Assembly: GCA_033721095.1 (NCBI GenBank)
Contig: JAWWBG010000177.1
Location: forward strand, 1 to 5,059
Length of the DNA stretch: 5,059 bases
DNA from: JAWWBG01 sp033721095
GTDB taxonomy: Bacteria; Actinomycetota; Nitriliruptoria; Nitriliruptorales; Nitriliruptoraceae
Reading direction: 5' to 3'
The notes below the pieces were generated by a model. That model searched no databases, was not told the DNA's origin, and worked only from the letters and a program-made list of their open reading frames with translations. Below, piece after piece: positions 1 through 5,059 of this stretch. Position 1 is the stretch's first letter, and every line of letters starts with the position of its first letter. The position numbers and the translations under genes are program-made.

Positions 1-686
1 GCTCCCAACGCCACGGCAGCACCGGCGGCAACGACGACGGCGGCAACGTGGTCGCCGAAGAACCGCGTGATGCCGACGTCGAACGTGAAGCCGGCGAAGG
101 GGGTCGGGAACTCGGCGATGAGCCGGGTCTCACCCGGCAACCAGACCTTGACGTAGAACTCGAGCACCAGCAGGAGGAACCCGAGGCCGATGGTGGCGAC
201 GGTCAGCACGAGCCGCGACGCGTCCTTGAACCGCCGGACGAGGGTGACTTCGGTCGCCGCGCCCAGCATGGCTCCGCCGAACACCACGATCGGCAGGACG
301 AGCCAGTAGTTGACGCCCTGCCGCGCGATGAGGAGCAGTGCAATGACTGCAGGCACGGCACCCAGTTGTGCCTGCGCGAAGTTGATGATCCGATTGGCCC
401 GATGGACGAGGATCAGGCCCATCCCGACGAAGGCGTAGAGGGCACCCAGGACCGCACCCTCGAGGAAGATGCCGCGGGGGATGGGGCGTGGTCCGAAGCC
501 GACTTCGAGCGCCGCCACGTCGACGAAGGGAAGGTCGACCTGCCCGAACATCAGCTGGATGGCCAGCTCGATCCCGATGACCCAGGCCAGCGCTGCCCGG
601 ATGGCGAGCCCGCCCACGGGGTGCGCCCAGGCCGACCGCACGAGTTCGGCCGGGTCCGGCTGGGCAGCCGGCGTCGCCGCGGTCAC
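1..686 (-). CDS. HAAT-family ABC transporter permease, LivH-type (3' part outside window)
   Basis: Inner-membrane permease subunit of a branched-chain amino acid-type (HAAT) ABC importer; it should form the translocation channel with a LivM partner and LivG/LivF-like ATPases, none of which is in the window. The 228 codons present read without a stop from a GTG at 686-684 to the window edge. Residues about 73-118 carry the recognisable LivH start: a GALYAF..GMGLIL membrane helix followed by HRANRIINFAQAQLGA (95-110). More hydrophobic segments follow at about 112-121, 128-145, 159-177 and 213-228. Before this core is an extra segment of about 70 residues with a hydrophobic stretch at about 24-48. 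The start overlaps the stop of the upstream solute-binding protein gene as GTGA, which indicates one operon and translational coupling. The substrate cannot be told from the sequence; amino acids, amides and hydrophobic carboxylates are all possible for this family. Family call is firm, substrate unknown. Confidence 0.9.
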   Translation of the reverse strand, partial: MTAATPAAQPDPAELVRSAWAHPVGGLAIRAALAWVIGIELAIQLMFGQVDLPFVDVAALEVGFGPRPIPRGIFLEGAVLGALYAFVGMGLILVHRANRIINFAQAQLGAVPAVIALLLIARQGVNYWLVLPIVVFGGAMLGAATEVTLVRRFKDASRLVLTVATIGLGFLLLVLEFYVKVWLPGETRLIAEFPTPFAGFTFDVGITRFFGDHVAAVVVAAGAAVALG

Positions 687-2407
687 GAGGCTGGCACGGG
701 GATCCGGAAGTCGCTGGTGAACGTTCCCGGCGTCCAGCGACGGCCCCCGTCCAGTGGCACCCATGAGCCGGGTCGGTTGTCGATGGTGCTGGAGGCGGTG
801 TTGCTCCAGTAGACGATCTTCGCGTCCGAGACGAGCGTGTGGTCACCGGATCCGAAGCGTGCGAGCACCTTCGTCGGGTCACGTCCCGACTCCGCCCAAC
901 CACCACGGTCGGGAAGCGCCAACATCCCGCGTTCGACCGTGAAGGGATCGAGGTGCGGGCCAGCCACCTGGATCATCGTTCCGATCAGCTGGTAGTACGA
1001 CGCGGGCAGGTTGCAGGAACCGCAGGCATCGCCGCTGCGCCCCTGGTCCCGCCACACGATGGAGGCGTCGGACTGGCTGTGGGGTGGCTGGACCTGGAGA
1101 TGGCTGGGCCCGAATGCGTGGGCCATCTGTGCCTTGTCGTAGAGGCGGCCGATCTTGTCGAAGTCAAGGAGGCCGGAACCGGCGATCAGGTTCTCCGGGA
1201 AGTACTCGTTGCGGGTCATGTTCGTGGTGCGGAACACCGGCGCGATCGGGTCGCACAGGCACACGATGGTCGTCACGTCCGCGGCGATGAACGCCTGCGT
1301 GTTGGCCGAGGCCTGCTGCGTCGCCGTGACGATGTTCTGGGAGTAGAGGACGATCTCCGGTGGTTGCGGATCGCCGCATCCGGCCACGACCTCGGCCAGG
1401 CGCTTGGCTGCGCGCTCGTGGGCGTCGCTTTCCGGGGTGAGGATCCCGAGCCGTCGTGGGACCTGGCCGCGCAGTCCGATGTCGCGGTGGATCACGCGGC
1501 CGGTGTGCGTGGCCATCTGGCCGGCCATCTTCTTGCAGTAGTACTCCCCGACGAGCTCTGCCGTCCGGGTCCCGTCCATCAGGACGTCCCAGCGGAAGGG
1601 ACGGCGTCCGGCGAAGTAGCTGTTGTCGTGATGCCAGCCACCCAGCGAGATGACGCCGTTGGCCGCGAAGATGTCGAAGATCTCGGGATAGGTCGGCACC
1701 GGCCAGATGACGGCGAAGGGCTTGACCTCCTGGATCAGGCGGTTGGCCTCGGCCGTGCAGGGCGCAGGTTCCGGTGGGGTCTCGGGGCATGAGGGCGCCG
1801 GGAACGGGACCAGTTCCAGGCGGCGCCCGTAGAACTCGAAGTGCTCGTTGAGGAAGTCCTCGAACACGGCCGTGTAGTCGTCCTCGGCGGCGCGGCTCTC
1901 GCGCAGCCCCTCGGCGGCGAGGATCTGCGTGACGGCCTCGTTGCGCTGCTCCTGGAACACGGCCACGGTGACGGTGTCGGCCGTCACCCCCTGCCACGTG
2001 GCCCCTCCGTTGTCGCCACCCTCCCACTTCGGTGCGCAGGGCGGCGCGTAGTAGAGGATGGCGGTCTGGCGTCCGTCCGGCGAACAGTGACTGGTGTCGC
2101 CCCCGCCACCGGGCCCCGACGTCGGGCCGCTCGTTGGCCCCGTCGTCGGCCCGACACCGCCCCCGCCACCCGGGGTCGCCCCGGAGCCCGTCGGAGAGCC
2201 CGGACCGGGCGCCTCGGTGCCCGCTGTCGCGCCGGTGCCTGGCTCGCCGTCATCCGTGTCGCCAGGCGCCTGTGTCGCGATCGGGTCCGGCGCCGCGCCG
2301 ACCTCCAGCTGTCCCGGCGCACGCGAGGGGGCACCGACAACGATGAGCGCCTGCACGAGGACGAACAGCAACAGGGGCCCGTACAGCCCGACCCTCGCAC
2401 GTGTCAT
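683..2407 (-). CDS. Exported HAAT-type ABC transporter solute-binding protein (type 1 periplasmic-binding fold)
   Basis: Extracytoplasmic receptor of 574 residues, expected to capture a ligand and deliver it to the permease encoded directly downstream. A basic N-terminus (MTRAR) and a hydrophobic stretch at about 8-25 form an export signal. There is no cysteine at its end, so this is not an obvious lipoprotein: it may be cleaved by signal peptidase I near residues 26-30 or stay as an N-terminal anchor. Residues about 50-104 are a low-complexity Gly/Pro/Thr/Ser linker. The binding domain begins near GGDNGGATWQGVT (130-142), a pattern I associate with actinobacterial binding proteins of this family, and runs to the C-terminus. 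There are ten cysteines (108, 124, 207, 217, 291, 344, 383, 385, 462, 465), suggesting disulfides in the exported protein. The start is supported by GGGAG seven bases upstream. It is longer than a typical LivJ/LivK protein because of the linker. Ligand unknown. Confidence 0.88.
   Translation of the reverse strand: MTRARVGLYGPLLLFVLVQALIVVGAPSRAPGQLEVGAAPDPIATQAPGDTDDGEPGTGATAGTEAPGPGSPTGSGATPGGGGGVGPTTGPTSGPTSGPGGGGDTSHCSPDGRQTAILYYAPPCAPKWEGGDNGGATWQGVTADTVTVAVFQEQRNEAVTQILAAEGLRESRAAEDDYTAVFEDFLNEHFEFYGRRLELVPFPAPSCPETPPEPAPCTAEANRLIQEVKPFAVIWPVPTYPEIFDIFAANGVISLGGWHHDNSYFAGRRPFRWDVLMDGTRTAELVGEYYCKKMAGQMATHTGRVIHRDIGLRGQVPRRLGILTPESDAHERAAKRLAEVVAGCGDPQPPEIVLYSQNIVTATQQASANTQAFIAADVTTIVCLCDPIAPVFRTTNMTRNEYFPENLIAGSGLLDFDKIGRLYDKAQMAHAFGPSHLQVQPPHSQSDASIVWRDQGRSGDACGSCNLPASYYQLIGTMIQVAGPHLDPFTVERGMLALPDRGGWAESGRDPTKVLARFGSGDHTLVSDAKIVYWSNTASSTIDNRPGSWVPLDGGRRWTPGTFTSDFRIPVPAS
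2096..2260 (-). repeat. Low-complexity Gly/Pro/Thr/Ser linker region inside the solute-binding protein gene
   Basis: This stretch encodes residues about 50-104 of the leftward solute-binding protein. The protein has short reiterated units (GPTTGPTSGPTSGP at 87-100) bracketed by two glycine runs (80-84 and 100-103). At DNA level the 13-mer cgcccccgccacc occurs at 2098-2110 and again at 2158-2170, exactly 60 bp apart, so the region could grow or shrink by slippage or recombination. The likely role is a flexible spacer between the membrane-proximal end and the binding domain. Confidence 0.75.
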
Positions 2408-2414
2408 GCCTGGA

Positions 2415-2419
2415 CTCCC
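2415..2419 (-). promoter_or_regulatory. Shine-Dalgarno site of the leftward solute-binding protein gene
   Basis: Reads GGGAG on the minus strand, with seven bases between it and the ATG at 2407-2405. Motif and spacing support that ATG as the start. Confidence 0.7.
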
Positions 2420-2526
2420 ATCTGCGCTCCCGTTCGCAGAGGCGGTGGAACCCTATTCGGCCTCCGGTCTCCGCGTCCCTGCTCGGCCGCCAATCGCCGG
2501 CTCGTTGTCGGGTGCCCCTCCGAGAC

Positions 2527-2555
2527 TTGAAATGAAACAGATCTTCAACTAATGT
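2527..2555 (+). promoter_or_regulatory. Predicted sigma70-type promoter for the coq4-like / tetR / solute-binding protein operon
   Basis: TTGAAA at 2527-2532 matches five of six bases of the -35 consensus. After exactly 17 bases, TAATGT at 2550-2555 fits the TAnnnT pattern common for actinobacterial -10 boxes. Transcription would begin near 2561-2563, leaving a leader of about 20 bases that just holds the ribosome-binding site. Predicted from sequence only. Confidence 0.6.
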
Positions 2556-2561
2556 TTCATT
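2531..2561. promoter_or_regulatory. Perfect 9-bp inverted repeat, probable TetR-family operator
   Basis: The arms AATGAAACA (2531-2539) and TGTTTCATT (2553-2561) are exact reverse complements around a 13-nt spacer (gatcttcaactaa). Arm centres are 22 bp apart, about two helical turns, which suits a dimeric helix-turn-helix repressor. The repeat covers the end of the -35 box, the whole promoter spacer, the -10 box and the expected transcription start, so bound protein would block RNA polymerase. The TetR-family gene two positions downstream is the natural binder. It is too AT-rich and its loop too long for a convincing terminator, and it has no following T-run. Confidence 0.65.
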
Positions 2562-2568
2562 CATCCAC

Positions 2569-2575
2569 GAGGGGA
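2569..2575 (+). promoter_or_regulatory. Shine-Dalgarno site of the coq4-like gene
   Basis: GAGGGGA lies six bases before the ATG at 2582. It abuts the in-frame ATG at 2576, too close for use, and lies downstream of the in-frame ATG at 2552, which itself sits in the -10 box. It therefore decides the start at 2582. Confidence 0.7.
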
Positions 2576-2581
2576 ATGGTC

Positions 2582-3397
2582 ATGACGACGACCACTGCCG
2601 AGCACAGGCCCATCCGACGCAACTGGAAGCGCGCCGTCGCGACGTCGTCCGCGCTGCTGATTCCGACGCGCCGAGTCGCTGAGCTGATGGAGTTCACGTG
2701 TGCCGTCAGCGGTCCTGCGCTCGAGCGCGAGTTCCAGCGCTTCGTCGCGACCGAGGAAGGCCGTCGACTGCTGGCCGAGAAGCCCGACCTTCCCGGAATG
2801 CTCGCGGACCGTGAGGCGCTGGCGACCCTCCCGCCGAACAGCCTGGCGGCTGCCTACCTCGACTTCACCGACCTGTATCGCTTCGATGCCAAGGTCTTCG
2901 AGGAGATCCACAACATCCCCGCGATGGGGGAGCGCCTGGGCTGGGACGAGGACACCGCCTGGCTGATGGCGCGCGGACTCCAGATGCACGATCTGTGGCA
3001 CGTCCTCAACGACTACGGGCCCGACTACGCCGGCGAGGGCGGCAACGTTGCCTTCACCTACGCCCAGATCCCGGCGCTTGGGCCGCGGATCCTCACGTGG
3101 ATCTTCCGCCTGTTCCACGGGGGCGTGGGTCGTCGGCGCATGCGCGCCTTCCTCCGCGAGGCGGAGGCGCGGGGACGGGCTGCGACGCAACTGACCATCG
3201 CGCCATGGGAGGAGCTGCTTGGGCAGGACATCGACGATGTTCGCCAGCAGTTGGGCATCCTGCCGACGGCAGTGGCACATCCCGACGGCATTCCCTACTC
3301 GACGTTCCAGTACGGCCTGGGGCGCAAGAACCTCGACCGGGCCGTGGAGCAATGGGAGCCGCGTGGCGGACGCGGTCAGCAGGCCGTCGGTGCCTGA
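2582..3397 (+). CDS. Coq4-family protein (ubiquinone-biosynthesis-like)
   Basis: Predicted soluble protein of 271 residues from the ATG at 2582. It carries the Coq4 hallmark HDxxHx11E: HDLWH with H136, D137 and H140, then E152, inside MHDLWHVLNDYGPDYAGE. In known Coq4 proteins this motif is a metal site, and the protein takes part in ubiquinone head-group modification (C1 oxidative decarboxylation) and in organising the Coq complex. Other matching family features are the helical N-terminal half, an FxRF..TEEGRRLL segment (about 51-64) and a Coq4-like aromatic/proline-rich segment before the motif. The C-terminal tail is Gly/Gln/Arg-rich and probably disordered. Longer starts at 2552 and 2576 are less likely, as 2552 lies in the -10 box. 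The gene heads an operon with the overlapping TetR gene. Its reaction here is unknown: actinobacteria usually lack ubiquinone, so a role on another quinone-, isoprenoid- or lipid-like substrate is inferred. Confidence 0.85.
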   Translation: MTTTTAEHRPIRRNWKRAVATSSALLIPTRRVAELMEFTCAVSGPALEREFQRFVATEEGRRLLAEKPDLPGMLADREALATLPPNSLAAAYLDFTDLYRFDAKVFEEIHNIPAMGERLGWDEDTAWLMARGLQMHDLWHVLNDYGPDYAGEGGNVAFTYAQIPALGPRILTWIFRLFHGGVGRRRMRAFLREAEARGRAATQLTIAPWEELLGQDIDDVRQQLGILPTAVAHPDGIPYSTFQYGLGRKNLDRAVEQWEPRGGRGQQAVGA

Positions 3398-4022
3398 GTC
3401 CACCCGCGTCGGGAGGCCACGCGGCGGTGGACGTTCCCAGCGGCAGATGCGTGAACACCTGCTGGACGCGGCCGAGCTGGTGATCGCCGGCGCCGGCATC
3501 GACGGCGCCACGGTCGAGGCCGTTGCCGCCGAAGCCGGCGTCTCCAGGAGCACCGTCTACCGAGCCTTCGACAACCGCGACGAGATGATCCTCGGCGTCG
3601 TCGGGCGTGCAGCCCAGGCGTTCGGCGAGACCCTGCGTCACCGAGTCGTCGAGCTCGATGAGCTGCCCCTCGCCGACCTGATCGTCGAGACGATGGCCGA
3701 CGTCGTGAGGATGGGCCGTGAACCCGGCCTCAACGCCCTGTTCGTGGGCCACGACCGTGACGTGGTCGAGTCGTTGATCCGCGGGACCGGCACGGTTGCC
3801 GAGATCGCCCACGTCGTGCTCCTCGACGTCCTCGAGCTGCTCACGCCCGAGCAGCGCAGGGATCTTCGCGACGACGTCGAACTGAACGAGGTCGCTCGCT
3901 GGCTGGTGCACGTTGGCCTCATGCTGATCACGGGGACGAACGAATGGTCCACCGATCCGGAACAGACCCGGCTGTTCCTGGAACGGTTCGTCGTGCCGTC
4001 GATCGTCCGGGCGCGACCGTGA
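3390..4022 (+). CDS. TetR-family transcriptional regulator
   Basis: DNA-binding repressor of 210 residues from the GTG at 3390. A basic leader (RVGRPRGGGRSQR) precedes helix 1 (REHLLDAAELVIA, 21-33). The classic TetR helix-turn-helix follows at about 41-60 (TVEAVAAEAGVSRSTVYRAF), then DNRDEMILGVV. The C-terminal ligand-binding and dimerisation half is helical and divergent, so the inducer cannot be guessed. The start is uncertain: GTG 3390 overlaps the coq4-like stop by 8 nt behind a weak AGCAGG, while in-frame GTG 3363 has a better GGGAG only four bases upstream and would add nine residues. Either way the gene is translated with its neighbours, and its TGA overlaps the GTG of the next gene. 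The most likely target is the inverted repeat at 2531-2561, giving autorepression of this operon and perhaps control of the divergent transporter genes. Confidence 0.92.
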   Translation: MPESTRVGRPRGGGRSQRQMREHLLDAAELVIAGAGIDGATVEAVAAEAGVSRSTVYRAFDNRDEMILGVVGRAAQAFGETLRHRVVELDELPLADLIVETMADVVRMGREPGLNALFVGHDRDVVESLIRGTGTVAEIAHVVLLDVLELLTPEQRRDLRDDVELNEVARWLVHVGLMLITGTNEWSTDPEQTRLFLERFVVPSIVRARP

Positions 4023-5059
4023 AGCCACTCGTTCGCTCGGTGGGCGCGGCCCTCGCCCTGTCCCTGGTGGCAATGGCTTGTGGGAACCGGTCGGACATCG
4101 CGTTGATCGAAGAGGCCAGGGCCGGATCGCTGGCCGCGGCGCAGGCGCCGGCCCCAACGGTCGCGGGACAACCAGCAAACAGCTCGAGCCAGCAGCGTCC
4201 ACGGACCACGGGTGGCACCGACGGTGTCAATCGGCCAGCCGACCAGCCGGCGCCGGCAGCCGGGCCGGCCGCGCCCGCCGATGCTCCGACGGCTGCCGCT
4301 ACCGAGATCGCCGCTGGTGTCGCCGAGGGCGCCATCGAGACGCGCTTTGCTCCTCCCGGCGGCAACGGTGGGGCAACGGACGTGGGCGTCACCGAAAGCG
4401 AGATCCTGATCGGCAATGTCGCCGACATCACGGGCGCCGTCGCCGGGCTGTTCGCCGACGTCCAGAAGGCCGCCCAGGCCTGGGAGCTGTACTTCAACAC
4501 GACGGTCGGGACGATCTGGGGACGCCAGGTCCGGCTCGTGCCCATGGACACGCAGCTGACCCGAAACGGCAACTTCAGCGCCTACACCGAACTGTGCAAC
4601 AGCGCCTTCATGGCGGCGGCGTCCATGTCGGCGTTCGACGAGGGCATCGTCGCGCCGATTCGCGACTGCCCCGGCGGATTCCCGGACCTGCGCACCGCGA
4701 CCACCAACCCCGAAGCCCAGGTCGTCGACGGCGTGTTCTCGACCGACTCGATGAAGCCCAACCTCGTCGGCATGACGGAGCTCAACTACTGGAAGCGGCA
4801 GTTCCCGGACGCGATCGCCCATTCGGCGTACGTGTTCGTCGACAACAACACGACGCGCGCCCAGACCGACCTGATCCGGCGCGCGTCCGAGACGATCGGC
4901 TACTCGTGGGACCTCTACGAGCCGGTCGACCTGGCGGCCATCTCGTACAAGACCAGCATCCGCAAGATGAAGGAAGCCGGCGTCCGCTTCGTCACCTTCA
5001 TGGGGGCCTACCAGCAGGTCGCCAAGCTGGCTCGGGAGATGGTGGAGGAGGAGTTCCAC
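4019..5059 (+). CDS. HAAT-type ABC transporter solute-binding lipoprotein (3' part outside window)
   Basis: Second extracytoplasmic binding protein of the same broad family, with 347 codons present and open to the window edge. The GTG start overlaps the TetR stop as GTGA. The signal peptide is short: basic MKPLVR, hydrophobic 8-20, then LVAMAC with Cys21 as probable lipidated residue, so the protein is likely anchored to the outer face of the membrane. Residues about 36-115 are Ala/Pro/Gln/Thr-rich linker. The binding domain begins around GGNGGATDVGVTESEILIG (114-132), followed by an N-lobe segment (ITGA..GLFADVQKAAQAW) and later strands such as AYVFVDNN (270-277). Cys193 and Cys217 may form a disulfide. 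It shares the GGAT..GVT entry motif with the leftward binding protein but differs clearly elsewhere, so it is not a recent duplicate. Ligand unknown; the operon position suggests control by the TetR regulator. Confidence 0.87.
   Translation, partial: MKPLVRSVGAALALSLVAMACGNRSDIALIEEARAGSLAAAQAPAPTVAGQPANSSSQQRPRTTGGTDGVNRPADQPAPAAGPAAPADAPTAAATEIAAGVAEGAIETRFAPPGGNGGATDVGVTESEILIGNVADITGAVAGLFADVQKAAQAWELYFNTTVGTIWGRQVRLVPMDTQLTRNGNFSAYTELCNSAFMAAASMSAFDEGIVAPIRDCPGGFPDLRTATTNPEAQVVDGVFSTDSMKPNLVGMTELNYWKRQFPDAIAHSAYVFVDNNTTRAQTDLIRRASETIGYSWDLYEPVDLAAISYKTSIRKMKEAGVRFVTFMGAYQQVAKLAREMVEEEFH

Larger units (their letters stand above)
2408..2581. promoter_or_regulatory. Divergent intergenic control region
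   Basis: The only sizeable non-coding stretch, 174 bp between the two divergent start codons. The right end (2527-2561) is strikingly AT-rich for this window, with 9 G/C of 35 bases, and holds the rightward promoter and an inverted repeat. The left part (2420-2520) is GC-rich like the genes. For the leftward operon I see only a weak candidate promoter: a TAnnnT -10-like TAGGGT at 2455-2450 (minus strand) with a poor GGGACG at the -35 position 18 nt upstream. The leftward transcript start is therefore unresolved. Confidence 0.7.

Noticed and set aside
48..812. Long plus-strand open frame (254 codons) over the left edge
   Set aside because: Its product is a charged, low-complexity Asp/Glu/Arg/His/Pro sequence with no domain. 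It lies antisense to the clear LivH-type permease and the end of the binding protein, a usual artefact of high-GC coding DNA.
839..1792. Plus-strand open frame of 317 codons antisense to the leftward binding protein
   Set aside because: No recognisable domain and composition typical of the reverse complement of a GC-rich gene; the minus strand encodes a well-formed binding protein.
2098..2170. 13-bp direct repeat as a mobile-element or attachment-site footprint
   Set aside because: Both copies encode glycine runs within an uninterrupted low-complexity linker, so codon-level repetition explains them.
2450..2479. Leftward promoter GGGACG-N18-TAGGGT on the minus strand
   Set aside because: Only half of the -35 bases match and the -10 fits only TAnnnT; in GC-rich DNA this is too weak to list as a separate feature.
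2531..2561. Inverted repeat as a rho-independent terminator
   Set aside because: The stem is AT-rich, the loop is 13 nt and no T-run follows on either strand; it lies between divergent start codons, where a terminator is not expected.
3093..4202. Minus-strand open frame of 369 codons spanning the coq4-like end and the tetR gene
   Set aside because: It crosses two real genes antisense, is Pro/Arg-rich and shows no family signature.
3638..5059. Minus-strand open frame of 473 codons under the tetR and second binding protein genes
   Set aside because: Composition is Arg/Asp/Gly/Val-biased with no motif, while the plus strand has a TetR helix-turn-helix and a lipoprotein signal in coupled frames.

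Overview
The window is high-GC DNA with tightly packed genes, GTG starts and start/stop overlaps. Together with the style of the solute-binding proteins (long Gly/Pro/Ala/Thr-rich linkers after the export signal, a GGAT..GVT entry motif), this suggests a free-living actinobacterium. Acidimicrobiia or a related lineage is possible, but the lineage is inferred and not proven by the sequence.

Layout: five protein genes lie in two divergent units around one intergenic region (2408-2581). Leftward, an exported type 1 periplasmic-binding-fold solute-binding protein (683-2407) is followed, through a GTGA overlap, by a LivH-type permease of the HAAT (branched-chain amino acid-like) ABC transporter family; the permease runs off the left edge. 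Rightward come a Coq4-family protein (2582-3397), an overlapping TetR-family repressor (3390-4022), and, through a second GTGA overlap, a second solute-binding protein with a plausible lipobox (from 4019), which runs off the right edge. No RNA genes, insertion sequences, CRISPR arrays or terminators were seen, and apart from the intergenic region there is no gap between genes.

Regulation: the most informative non-coding signal is a perfect 9-bp inverted repeat (2531-2539 / 2553-2561, 13-nt spacer). It lies on top of a good promoter for the rightward operon (TTGAAA, 17 nt, TAATGT). This is how a TetR operator would be placed, and the TetR gene is the second gene of that operon, so autorepression is the simplest model. 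The leftward transporter genes may be controlled from the same site.

How the genes may work together: the locus looks like a ligand-responsive uptake island in which two different HAAT-type binding proteins, a permease and a Coq4-like protein share control. Coq4 belongs to ubiquinone biosynthesis in eukaryotes and some proteobacteria, while actinobacteria normally use menaquinone. A Coq4-like protein here therefore probably acts on some other isoprenoid, aromatic or lipid-like substrate, perhaps the one the transporter imports. That link is inference.
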